In this document: positions 1-9,103 of the stretch, piece by piece
Layout: every line of letters starts with the position of its first letter
How positions within the stretch are numbered: the stretch's first letter is position 1
Assembly (NCBI GenBank): GCA_963575745.1
Contig: CAUYUJ010022517.1
Location: 52,501-116,500, forward strand
Length of the DNA: 64,000 bases
Direction of reading: 5' to 3'
Source: Prorocentrum cordatum
Lineage: Eukaryota > Sar > Dinophyceae > Prorocentrales > Prorocentraceae
Notes under the pieces: generated by a model
The model's input: the letters and a program-made list of their open reading frames with translations, nothing else
Database searches by the model: none
Told to the model about the DNA's origin: nothing
Translations under genes and position numbers: made by a program

Positions 1-1069
1 ACAACACATAATAATTGTGAGCAATAATGTTTCGTCGTCACCTGCTGCTGTTGTTCCTCCTCATTTGCTCTGAGCAGAGAACTTACTCATTTGCTCAGAT
101 TTGCTTTTGCTCCTCAGGGGCCACCGCTGATTTTTGTGGTCTCGAGTGGCCTCGCGCACGGTTGCGAGGCGCCCTGTGACTTTATACGGTCCATGGGAGC
201 AGTTTTAATAACATTGAAAGCCATCAATCCGCAGAAGGCATCTACGCACCACCAGCGTGCCTGGCCAGGGTCGTCCTGGCCCCCCCAAACGCTGCACAGA
301 CCCTGGCTGCGGCCAGGAGAGCGTATATACCGGTGCCAGGGATCAGGATGGTCCTCGGGAGCCTTGAGACGGGGGTCAGTGCAAACGGGTGTCAGCCACG
401 GCGCCGGATCCTACAGGATCTGGGACCCAGGTTAGGGCGCAGGATTTTGCTGGATCCTGCAGAATTCTGCAAAGCCTGACTGACCCGGATTTGCATTGAC
501 CTGGGTCAGTGGATTCCCGAGGTCTTTGTGTGGCTCCGTGGTGGTGGTGGCAGAGGTGCCTCCTGCGCACTCCTGAGATCCGACCAGCGACAACTTGAAG
601 CATAGTACACATGTCGACCAGAGCCGCGGACCCCATCTTTCTGCGCCATTAGTCGAGCCGGATCAATCTGAATCGGTCCTGGGCTCAAAAGGCGGCAGAA
701 TTTCCTGGTCCGAAAATGTTTGGACGCCAGGATCTCAGGGACTCGATCTCGCGCCGCGCTCTCGCTCGAAGTCGTTGTTTTTCCCTTCGGGTTTGCGGCC
801 GAGCATTTCAGGGGCAACGTTAGGGGGATTTGGCTCAGGGGTGGATGCATCGACCCGACCCCAAAGCGCCTGTTCATCGGCGAGAGGGGCACGATGGCCA
901 ACCCCGCCCAAGACCGCGCGAGTGTGCCATCGGGCGCCTGTCGACGATCTACCGGGGAGGTACTGCCGATGAGAGCTCGGTGTGTACACTCCTGAGCTGG
1001 TCCCCATATGAGGAGAATCCTGGAGGCCTCGCGCGGCGCGCAGTAGTTGTATCTTCCAGTCCACACGTC
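1..1069. other. GC-rich stretch without recognisable gene
   Basis: Both strands have only short or overlapping open frames, rich in Arg, Pro and Ser and with no family motif. I see no repeat array or RNA gene. It is probably intergenic DNA or very old element debris. Confidence 0.5.
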
Positions 1070-1195
1070 CGCTCCGTCAGATACGGGTCGACGTTCGAGC
1101 GGCGATGCTCCGACGTAAGTCCGACGTGAATCTGACGTGAATCCGACCGGATCCGATGGGTAAATTCGACGTGGATCCGACGTAAATTCGGTCTC
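1070..1195. repeat. Short degenerate tandem array (CCGACGTGAAT-like)
   Basis: The words TCCGACGT, GACGTGAAT and GACGTAAATTCGG recur at intervals of about 10-12 bases. It is a small degenerate minisatellite, read on the - strand as an SDPR/RIY peptide pattern. No coding role is supported. Confidence 0.6.
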
Positions 1196-1735
1196 AAGTT
1201 GCCGCGCGAGGCCCGCAGGATGTTCCCCGTTGGCGGACAGCATATCCGTATCTTCGGCCTCGCTCGGTGACCCAGTGGAAAACGGGGCGCTTTTTCGCAG
1301 ATGCCCCGCGCGGGACGTGCCAGTTCGACCGCTTATCCGCGGTATCGCGCCCCCCAAACCAAGCCTCGGTCGTGGATATAGCTACGCTCGCTGCTCGTGA
1401 CCCTTGAGGAGAGGGTTTTTTCCCGTGCGATAACAGGCACTACCCGGGGAGGTGGCAGGAAGGGTGGCGGTAACGTCACGTTTCGCGTTTGCGACGTCTG
1501 GGAAAGTCTAGGAATAACCACAGACAATTCGGAGGTCAGCACGACTCGGGCAGTTACTGGCCGACCGGGGCCAGGAACGGGGGGGATGGGCGGGGGGATG
1601 GGGGGGGCGGCCTGGGCTGGGATCGGCCGCTATCGTGAAAAATCAAAGAGTCGCTCTTGAGCTGGTCCCCCCCTATCGTTCCCCTCATTAGGTGTTCGAT
1701 CATGGACTCCTTGTTAACCGGAACAGTCCAGCTTT

Positions 1736-1865
1736 CGCGGCGAAGACCGCCAGAAACCGCCGAAGACCGCTGGAAGCCGACGAAGACTGTCAGAAACCGC
1801 CGAAGACCGCCACAGGCCGCCGGACACCATTTGAAAAGGCCGCCGAAGCCCGCCGAAAACGGCCT
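1736..1865. repeat. Degenerate tandem array (GAAGACCGCC units)
   Basis: The words AACCGCCGAAGACCGCC and variants recur five or more times, roughly every 21 bases with an internal half-period. The purine-biased + strand leads into a spacer and then the long GGA tract. Both frames stay open simply because the period is a multiple of three. Confidence 0.65.
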
Positions 1866-2040
1866 GGGAGCGATGGGCAACAAGGGGTTATGGTCGAACA
1901 GGTAACTTCCAGCCCCGCGCTGGCCTCGGCACCAGCCGCCCTGCACGCGAAGCGCGCATGGGGGGCACGCGCTGCCAGGGCCGCGCCGAGCGCGGAGCAG
2001 CGCGGCTCTCCGCGGGCCGCGCATTCCGCCGCATAGGGGG

Positions 2041-2279
2041 GAGGGGGAGCAGGTTGGAGCAGGAGGAGGGGGAGGGGGAGGGGGGGGGGAGGAGGAGGAG
2101 GGAGGTGGAGGAGGTGGTGGTGGAGGAGGAGGAGGAGGAGGAGGAGGAGGAGAGTGAGGAGGAGGAGGAGGAGGAGGGTGAGGAGGTGGTGGAGGGGAGG
2201 AGGAGGCGAGGAGGAGGAGGAGAGGACGAAGACGAGGACGACGTGGACGAAGGACGAGGCGAGACGAGGACGAGGACGA

Positions 2280-2314
<35 letters not shown>

Positions 2315-2822
2315 GAGGAGGTAGAGGGTCGGAGGAGGAGGAGGAGGGAGGAGGAGGAGGAGGAAGAAGAAGAAGAGAAGAATAAGACGAATAAGAAGAA
2401 GAATAAGAAGAAGAAGAAGAAGAAGCAGAATAATAATAATAAGAATAAATTACATAAGAGTGAGGAGGAGGGGTGGGAGGAGGAGGGAGGAGGAGGAGGA
2501 GGAGTCGGAGAGGAGGAGGTAATGAGGAGGAGGAGGAGGAGGGGGTGAGTCCCCGGGGGGAGGGGGAGGGGGGTGGGGGAGGGGGAGGGTCGAGGGGGTG
2601 GGGAGAGGGGGAGTGGGGTGGGGTGAGGGGGAGGAGGAGGAGGAGGAGGAGGTGGAGGAGAAGGAGGAGGAGGAGGGGAGGTGGAGGAGGAGGAGGAGGA
2701 GGAGGGGGAGGGGGAGGAGGGAGAGGAGGGTGAGGTGGAAGGAGGAGGAGGAGGAGGAGGAGGAGGAGGGAGGAGGAGAAGAGGAGGGAGGAGGAGGAGG
2801 AGGAGGAGGAGGAGGGGGGGGG
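2041..2822. repeat. Polypurine (GGA)n microsatellite, about 0.78 kb
   Basis: The + strand is almost purely A and G, built from GGA, GAGGAG and GGGGA units. An AAG/AAT-rich island lies near 2365-2455 and GAC units near 2225-2310. Open frames on both strands (poly-Glu/Arg/Gly or poly-Pro/Ser/Leu) are artefacts of the triplet period. Mirror-symmetric purine tracts of this kind can form triplex DNA. Confidence 0.95.
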
Positions 2823-3292
2823 ACAAGCTAGGTGCGCTCGCGTCATATCTGACATCCTACCCCTCCCTCCCATCCCTTACCATGGCGTAGATCCCCTCTC
2901 TACTCGCACAGTCGGATGTCGAGCAGGGCAATGATCCGGAAAGGGTACGCGATGCATTGTAGAGCACGGCATGGCATGGCGTAGAAGAGCACCGCGAAGC
3001 GTCGTATCAACCTAGCATTGCATTGCATGCCGTGGCATGGCACGGGAAATGACGCCAGCGCTGCAGCGGGAGCACGAGTCGAAACGAGCGGAAGCGCGGA
3101 AATGAGGCCAGCGCTGCAGCGGTAGCACGATTCGGAACGAGCGGAAGCACGGAAATGAGGCCAGCGCTGCAGCGGGAGCACGATTCGGAACCAGCGTGGC
3201 CCGAAAATGAGGCGGGCACCTCAGCGAGAGCAGCATTTCGAGAGCAGCAGTTTGGAAACAAATGCAAGCGAAAACCCAACTCCGGGGAATCA
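2820..3292. repeat. Duplicated module, copy 1 (with internal ~54-bp repeats)
   Basis: It begins with GACAAGCTAGGTGCG, directly after a polypurine tract, and ends near AACTCCGGGGAA. Almost the same sequence, with few substitutions, restarts at 3457. Inside, from about 3045, a unit of about 54 bases (GGCCAGCGCTGCAGCGG followed by AGCACGATTCGGAAC) repeats four times with divergence. GCATTGCATTGCATGC and GGCATGGCATGGC short repeats precede it. The open - strand frames with a recurring RCSAGLIS peptide are a by-product of the repeat. Confidence 0.9.
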
Positions 3293-3378
3293 TGTGTGTA
3301 AAAAAACAATACGCGGGGGGGGGTGACATTTTCAAGCCGTCATCAGGGGAAGAGGGAGAGTAGTATTCATATTGAGTA

Positions 3379-3456
3379 ATTGTGGAGGGGGAGGGGGAGG
3401 GGGAGGGGGAGGGGGAGGGAGGGGGAGGAGGGAGGAGGGGGAGGGGGAGGGGGAGG
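3379..3456. repeat. (GGGGGA)n polypurine tract
   Basis: An uninterrupted run of GGGGGA units leads into copy 2 of the module. The GGA tract at 2041-2822 sits in the same place in front of copy 1, so the duplicated unit includes the tract. The hexamer could support G-quadruplex or triplex structure. Confidence 0.9.
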
Positions 3457-3912
3457 GACAAGCTAGGTGCGATCGCGTCATATCTGAGATCCTACCCCTC
3501 CCTCCCATCCCTTCCCATGGCGCAGATCCCCTCTCTACTCGCACAGTCGGAAGTCAAGCAGGGCGATGATCCCGAAAGGGTACGCGATGCATTGTAGAAC
3601 ACGGCATGGCATGGCGTAGAAAAGCACCGCGAAGCGTAGTATCATCCTAGCATTGCATTGCATGCCGTGGCATGGCACGGGAAATGACGCCAGCGCTGCA
3701 GCGGGAGCACGAGTCGAAACGAGCGGAAGCGCGGAAATGAGGCCAGCGCTGCAGCGGTAGCACGATTCGGAACGAGCGGAAGCACGGAAATGAGGCCAGC
3801 GCTGCAGCGAGAGCGCGATTCGGAACGAGCGGGGCCCGAAAATGAGGCCGGCGCCTCAGCGAGAGCAGCATATTGGGAACATTGCAGGCGAAAACCTAAC
3901 TCCGGGGAAGGC
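3457..3912. repeat. Duplicated module, copy 2
   Basis: This is a direct repeat of 2820-3292 in the same orientation, with the internal ~54-bp units conserved. It differs by scattered substitutions and by a different right end: after AACTCCGGGGAA it continues as GGCGTCCCGGGCG rather than an A-run. The duplication offset is about 640 bp. Confidence 0.9.
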
Positions 3913-4075
3913 GTCCCGGGCGCCAGAAGCAGAAATTCAGCATTTCCAAAAGAAAAATTTGTATTGAAATGGCGTTTTATCGGCGCCGCCTCGGAACTCA
4001 ATTTTCCGGCGCCGGCCAGAAGCGGCTTCGGACCCGGCCCAGAGGAGGAAGAGTTGTATGGACATTTTTGCGCCT

Positions 4076-4527
4076 TCTGAGGCTCCAGGCTGCATTCGCC
4101 TCGAAATTCTCATCAGAACGCACCCAGGGAGAGCTCCAGGGAGTAGCGGTATCGCTACCTTTTGGTATCCCCGGGAGGAGCAGGAGGAGGGTGAGGAGGA
4201 GGAGGTGGAGGAGAAGGAGGAGGAGGCGGAGGAGGAGGAGGAGGAGGAGGAAGAGGAGGAGGAGGAGGAGGAGGAGGAGGAGGAGGAGGAGTTGTATGGT
4301 TTTTTTGGGGCCTCCTGGGCGGCCCTCGTCCCCACCGCTGGATTCGCTTCGGAATTTTCATCAGAACGCACCCCGGAAGAGGTCTGGGGAGTAGCGGTAT
4401 CGGTACCTTTCGGTATCCTGGTATCACCAGGACCAGCAGGAGGAGGGTGAGGAGGAAAAGGGGGAGGAGGAAAAGGAGGAGGAGGAGGAGGAGGAGGAGG
4501 AGGACGAGGAGGAGGAGGAGGACGACG
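4076..4527. repeat. Direct duplication of a ~110-bp block plus GGA tracts
   Basis: Two blocks share TCATCAGAACGCACCC, GGGAGTAGCGGTATCG and a GGTATCC end. The first is at about 4076-4180 and the second at about 4310-4436. Each runs directly into a GGA microsatellite (4176-4290 and 4434-4527). As at 2.8-3.9 kb, the duplicated unit is unique block plus purine tract. Confidence 0.75.
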
Positions 4528-4832
4528 AGTCAATGCACCCCTTCCGCACCACCATCCTTTCGCCCTGTCTGTTCCTTTGCCTTGCGCGCACTGCCCGACG
4601 TAGTGACTGCTTCTGCTTCCGCAGCTATACCACTTTGGCTCAACGGGAAAGGGGCGAGCCTGCGACGCGCGCGCGCGTGCGTCGGCCAGCGGGCCAGCCT
4701 CTTCCCTTCAGTGTTACCTTTGTGTATGTTTGACGGCATCACCCCTTCTTCCCCATGTCATCGGCGGAGCCCACTGACCATGAGATATTATCGGGAAAAG
4801 TTTGCAGGGAGTATGAATATCCAGGCCAAAAA
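4528..4832 (+). repeat. Dispersed ~300-bp repeat, copy 1, with spliced-leader-like core
   Basis: This block is homologous over its full length to 30149-30455. Both start with GAGTCAATGCA and end just after TATGAATATCC. The core at 4619-4643 reads CCGCAG, then CTATA, then CCACTTTGGCTCAA. From memory the dinoflagellate trans-splicing leader is CCGTAG followed by CCATTTTGGCTCAAG, so the core is that leader with two substitutions and five extra bases in the middle. No leader-RNA donor site or snRNA body follows. It could be an element that captured a spliced leader or a SINE-like repeat; chance resemblance is less likely because the other copy matches better. Confidence 0.65.
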
Positions 4833-5174
4833 CTGCTTATCAACCGAAACGACGGCACAACCGTTAGCCTCGCAGAGCATGGGATCACAAGAAGGAGCGC
4901 TCGGACGAACAGAAGATCGATACCCTTCCCAGCGTAATGAAATTGTAGGTGCCTCAACGAGGCGACCAAATTCTTCACGCTTCGCGTATCCCCACCAGCC
5001 CATCTCACAGCAGCAACTCTCGCGAAGCATGCCGGCAGTCGTGTTTTTCAGGCGTGTGTCCGCTTGGCCCCGCATGTGTCCCCTGTTCCTCCTTCCTCCC
5101 GCCTCCTTGTACATCCTCCTTGTGAGGGGAGCGGGAGAAGGACGAGGCGGAGGAGGAGGGAGAGAAAGCGCTCC
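4833..5174. other. Unassigned spacer
   Basis: There is no convincing coding potential. Positions 4975-5005 (CGCTTCGCGTATCCCC...CAGCCCATC) resemble 52239-52269, so part of it belongs to another short dispersed repeat. The end (about 5125-5170) is a GGAG-rich lead-in to the tandem array. Confidence 0.4.
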
Positions 5175-5582
5175 TCGTGATTTGAGTCGTTTGGGGTTTC
5201 TCGTCCTGGTGTGAGTCGTTCGGGCCCTTCTTCCTGGTGTGAGTCGTTCGGGCTCTTCGTGGTGTGAGTCGTTCGGGCTCTTCGTCCTGGTGTGAGTCGT
5301 TCGGGCTTCTCGTGGTGTGAGTTGTTCGGGCCCCTCATCCTGGTGTGAGTCGTTCGGGCCCCTCCTCCTGGTGTGACTCGTTCGGGCTCCTCGTGGTGTG
5401 AGTCGTTCGGGGCCCGCGTCGTGGTGTGAGTCCTTCGGGCTCCTCGTGGTGTGAGTCGTTCGGGCGCCTCGTCCTGGTGTGAGTCGTTCGGGCCCCTCCT
5501 TGTGGTGTGAGTCGTTCGGGCTCTTCGTGGTGTGAGTCGTTCGGGCCCCTCGTCCTGGTGTGAGTCGTTCGGGCTCCTCGTG
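5175..5582. repeat. Tandem array of 25/28-bp units (GTGTGAGTCGTTCGGGC)
   Basis: About 15 units are present. Each has the core GTGTGAGTCGTTCGGGC followed by a short TCTTCGTG (25-bp unit) or CCCTCGTCCTG (28-bp unit) tail. The two lengths partly alternate. The array changes at 5582 into a different tandem array through a shared TCCTCGTGGGG junction. A long open frame on the - strand is produced by the repeat. Confidence 0.9.
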
Positions 5583-5862
5583 GGGCCTCTTGGGGGCCTC
5601 TTGGAGCCTCGTGGGGCCTCTTGGGGGCCTCTTGGGGGCCTCTTGGGGGCCTTTTGGGGGCCTCTTGGGGCTTCGTGGGGCCTCTTGGGGGCCTCTTGGG
5701 GGCCTCTTGGGGGCCTCTTGGGGCCTCGTGGGGCCTCTTGGGGGCCTCTTGGGGGCCTCTTGGGGCCGCTTGGGGGCCTCTGGGGGGCCCCTTGGAGGCC
5801 TCTTGGGAGCCTCCTGGGGGCCTCTTGGGGCCATCTTGGGGCCTTTTGCGACCTCCTCAGAA
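5582..5862. repeat. Tandem array of ~13-bp GGGGGCCTCTTGG units
   Basis: About 20 units of GGGGGCCTCTTGG occur with variants such as GGAGCCTCGTGGGG. The same word family makes up the arrays at 30480-30840, 31565-32188, 43850-44703 and 52435-53150. In each case a conserved terminal block lies downstream. It translates as a P/K/R or L/G/A/W repeat peptide but nothing indicates a gene. Confidence 0.9.
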
Positions 5863-6117
5863 GCGCAAGTGAGAGCTGCCCCCTGAGAAGGACAAAATGA
5901 GCCCAAAACCTTCGTAACATCAATAATTTTGCTATGAGGGAAGAGAGGCGCGGCCCCTTCAGAAGGCCAAAATGGGGCCAAAACCGTAGTAAAATCAATG
6001 ATTTGTTGGTCAAAGACGAGCAGAGGGGCCAAACTCGGCCCCCCCGTCGGGGCCAGAATCCTCGTGAGGATCGTCGTTGTTTGGCCCTCCCAGGAGTCGA
6101 AATGGACCCCCCTGAGA

Positions 6118-6251
6118 ACGCTCGGCCCGCCCTCTCCAGGTCCAGGGGAGGGGGTAGGGGGAGGGGTAAACCCCTCCCCGAAGGGGAAGAAGGGGGGTTG
6201 AGGACAGAGCGGGCTCTCTAAACCACTCACGCCCAAAGGGCTGGTGGGATT
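6118..6251 (+). repeat. Conserved terminal block, copy A of five
   Basis: The block runs from GTCCAGGTCCAGGGG to GGGCTGGTGGGATT. It holds a perfect 10-bp inverted repeat (GGGGAGGGGT at 6158-6167, ACCCCTCCCC at 6170-6179), then CCCCGAAGGGG, then AAACCACTCACGCCC. Four further copies occur at 30841, 32189, 44704 and 53151, all in this orientation and each downstream of CTTGGG-type tandem DNA. I infer the 3' end of a non-autonomous repeat family. Confidence 0.8.
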
Positions 6252-6592
6252 CTCTCAACCTTCCCAGGAAGCAAGCATCACGAACTGTGTTTGACTTGAC
6301 AGGAGGGATTCGTCGGTTGATTCGGTGACAAGGTCCAGAGCGCAGTCCTCGGTCGGAAGGTATGGCGCAGCCCAAACTTTCGCCGAACGACTGTCTGAGT
6401 TGGTGCCGGTACACCCGGGTTTTCGGCCACCGATCGACCTAGATCTTGAGATGGAGAAGTTGTTGGATCATATTCCCATAGGAATATCGGGCGCCCAAGG
6501 TCCAGGCGCAGGGCGCGCGGCGCAGTTCGCGCTGCATGGACAAAGCGAGGATGTGAACGACTTTCAACCGGAAGGGGGTAGTCTTCATTCGA

Positions 6593-7300
6593 TTGGGAAG
6601 GAACGAAGAATATGCCCGATTCCACACTTCGCGTGGTCCATCGCATCATCTCGATCCTCTCCCCGATCGGCGTGTCGGGCTCGCCCCAGGCTCAGACCCG
6701 TTAGTGATTGCGACGATGGACCATGTAACGGTTGAGGCCAGTCAGAAGACCATTCTTGATTCGGACGACGATCTCGAAGACGCAGGATGCCCAGACCGAG
6801 GTGGATGCTCGTCGGCACAGCCGATGTCGAGCTACCCTGACTTCATGCGTGCAGTGAGGAGTACGCGAGAAACTACAGGCATGACTTTGCATCCAGTGAC
6901 GAAGAAGCCGAGGGGTGAGAACGATTACTTAATTACTTCGCCTTTATTGCAGGGTTTCTACCGACCAGATTTCTCATTGCCAAAGACGAACGGGGACAGA
7001 GTACCAGTATTTGATGAGCTCGTAATGCAGGACGAAAGAGACGATTTAGCACAGAGTATGGACGTTGATCTCATCAAGAGGGGTGTGAGAATAAGAGAAC
7101 AACGCGCGCCTCCCCCCTGCAGTGAAAGGGGCCTTCCAGTAAGGCCCCCAGGGCCGGGCGTTCCAGTTCCAGGGGGTTCAATGCCCTTGAATCGCCGCGG
7201 ATGTCATCGAATGGAACCGCCGGCAGCTTCTCGATGCGGGGGGGCTGCTGGAGCGCCGGGCCCGCGTGCCCCACTCGGGCGGAGAACCGATGCCCAGTGA
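6593..7300 (+). pseudogene. Coding-like fragment, unknown, upstream of gag
   Basis: An open frame of 235 codons with mixed composition, acidic near residues 50-60. Its last third is distorted by GC-rich hairpin sequence (7128-7148), so only about residues 35-170 look like protein. No family is recognised. It lies ahead of two zinc-motif segments and a gag-like region on the same strand, so a decayed 5' part of the copia-like element is the simplest reading. Confidence 0.35.
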
Positions 7301-7602
7301 AAGCGCACAGACCAGGGGGGTCATGTAGAAGGCCAGCGCGTTCTCAATGTTCGAATGTTTGCCCCAATTGTAGTCCGGCGTGGCTTTGTGAGGGGTGCGT
7401 CGCGATGGAAGAGCACAACTGCCATCGTATCGCAATTCAAGAGTGGGCGGAAAGAAATAGACAGGATCCGGAGCAGTTGAGGGCTGCGAGCGCACGCATG
7501 CAACAAATCATCCTTGAGGCGCAGGAAGATGAGAAGGCCGCCGAAGAGGCTAAACGAATGTTGCAATTCCCGAAGCAGAGAGGCGGACAATGGCACTAAA
7601 TA
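7201..7602 (+). pseudogene. Zinc-binding motif plus coiled coil (retroelement 5' part)
   Basis: The supported part starts near 7345. It has C-x3-C-x2-C-x5-C-x2-C-x5-H-x-C-H (Cys codons at 7348, 7360, 7369, 7387, 7396 and 7420; His at 7414 and 7423), a B-box or treble-clef-like pattern. Then follows a heptad-rich helix with QDPEQLRAASARMQQIILEA and many Glu/Ala/Lys. The stop is at 7600. The sequence before 7345 reads poorly and contains hairpins. Zinc-finger plus coil segments at the front of Ty1/copia-type polyproteins are what I recall of dinoflagellate elements; the assignment to this element is inferred. Confidence 0.5.
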
Positions 7603-7639
7603 TGGGACATGAGAAAACATCATTGTGGACAATGCGTAG

Positions 7640-8176
7640 AAACAGACGCAGCATGCCGAGGCTAGCGCAGCAGGAGTTGCGGACGAAGCCCGACGGCGCC
7701 TTGCCCAAGAGGAGAGTGAAATATTGAGAATCCAGGGCGTAGCCGGACAACTGGTGTCAGATTCTCAGCAGAAGGCTGAGAGGGAGAGAGAAAGCTGAAT
7801 ACAGAGAAACGGCTGATGCAGCAAGGAGAGAAAGAGAGAAAGGGGCCCGACAACAAGCAGCGCGAGAAATTCAGGCGCCCCGCCATCACATTGAAGGTGC
7901 TAGACTCGAGACCGAAAAAAAGTCAAATCGGAAGCCCTGCGAGCCCTTCGAGAACAAGAGCAGAAGGCCCAGGTGACCAGAGATGAGGACCAGAAAGGAA
8001 TGGCCGTTGCCTGGGAGCTTCTGGAAGGGCACGCGGATGAACATATAAGAAACAATGTTCTTGCCACTCGGGCCGTGAGTGAGGAAAACAGGAGGTTGAG
8101 GTCTGATCTGGGGCAACGTCGGATGGACAGAGAACCTCGGGATATGGTTCGATTAACTGGGCAACCCGCGACATGA
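7640..8176 (+). pseudogene. Coiled-coil fragment in two frames
   Basis: The + strand reads as Glu/Arg/Ala-rich helical sequence (for example VAGQLVSDSQQKAERERE) up to about 7915. In another frame it continues to a stop at 8174-8176 with an AVSEENRRLRSDLGQRR segment. The frame change near 7915-7970 and the lack of an ATG suggest decay. It links the two zinc-motif segments, so all three may once have been one protein. Confidence 0.4.
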
Positions 8177-8179
8177 TCT

Positions 8180-8536
8180 ATGCCCAAAGTAGGGTCCATG
8201 ACTACGGCTTCGCGGGCAGCAGTGGGCCCCAGGGGAAAGGTCGAATCAACGCCGGGACAGCCGGCGCACGTTGAGCCGCCTCCTCGCCCGATCGCCGCTC
8301 GCCCCGCTGGGGGGCCTGTCACCTCGCAAGCTCAAGCGCGAACAGGCGTGCCGAGTCGGATCTGCCACCTCTGCGCAGAACCTTCAACCGAAATATGCGA
8401 GGGTTGTTTGAAGCGCGCGCGTAGGGATCATCTGGATATGGGCACAAAGCGTTGCGATGAATGCGCTTGGAGGAAAACGTTTGGACATCTGGATGATCGC
8501 GAGAGAAAGGGAAGAACCCCGAGGCATGCCTGAAAC
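8180..8536 (+). pseudogene. Second zinc-binding segment
   Basis: An open frame of about 117 codons. Near residues 60-90 it has CHLC, seven residues, CEGC, then a basic His-containing stretch and CDEC. The CEGC pair matches the motif at 7387-7398, so the two zinc modules look related. A Pro/Ala-rich part precedes it. The function is unknown; the context suggests gag-proximal sequence of the retroelement. Confidence 0.45.
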
Positions 8537-8616
8537 TCATGGGATAAACAACGATCCCGATGAAAGAGGCACCGAGACACTCGGCTTTGCCTGGGGATGT
8601 TGAACCCTAACGCCAG

Positions 8617-9103
8617 ATGAGCAATCTTGCCGATATTATGGGCATGCCAGTATTCAAATCAGTACAGTCGGATCTTTGTAAGATGCCGATGCTGACCGCT
8701 CCGCCCATGCCAGCGCTTTCTCTCGCAAAATCGCGCGTCATTCCTGGGCCGGCTGTCGAGGGGGCTCTCGGGGCGAGCGAAGGTTCGATGCGGGGCGGCG
8801 CCGCAGGAACGACTCCTGGGAATGTTCGTTCAATGCCAAGATATCAGAGCCCCCTAACAACCTCGACTTGCCTGGGCGCCTTTCAAGAGGGAAAAACGCA
8901 CAGACGCAATTAATCGACGATCCCCATGAAAATATAAGAAAAAAAAGGGAAGTAGGTGGGTGGGCGGGGCGGGCGTGCGCGCGTGTGCGCGGGTGGTGGG
9001 GGTGGGGGTGGGGGGGGGGGGGGAACGCCTAGAGCATGTGCGAAAATCTGGAAGTGTTTTTATTTGTCTGCATTTATTTGTGCGCCCAAGGGCCCCATCA
9101 TCC
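8617..9103 (+). other. Spacer with GT-rich simple sequence
   Basis: A 98-codon open frame at 8617-8913 has Met/Pro-rich protein-like stretches but no motif. From about 8955 to 9025 the DNA is GTGCGCGTGTGCG and GGGGTGGGGG simple sequence. Nothing else is identified. Confidence 0.35.

Noticed and set aside
1554-2873. 439-codon Ser/Pro/Leu-rich open frame on the - strand
   Set aside because: It is created by the (GGA)n tract. The non-repeat part has no motif.
4788-6236. 482-codon open frame on the - strand rich in GPQEAPKRP and THTT
   Set aside because: It lies across two tandem arrays whose units keep the frame open and across terminal block A. The peptide is a translation of the repeats.
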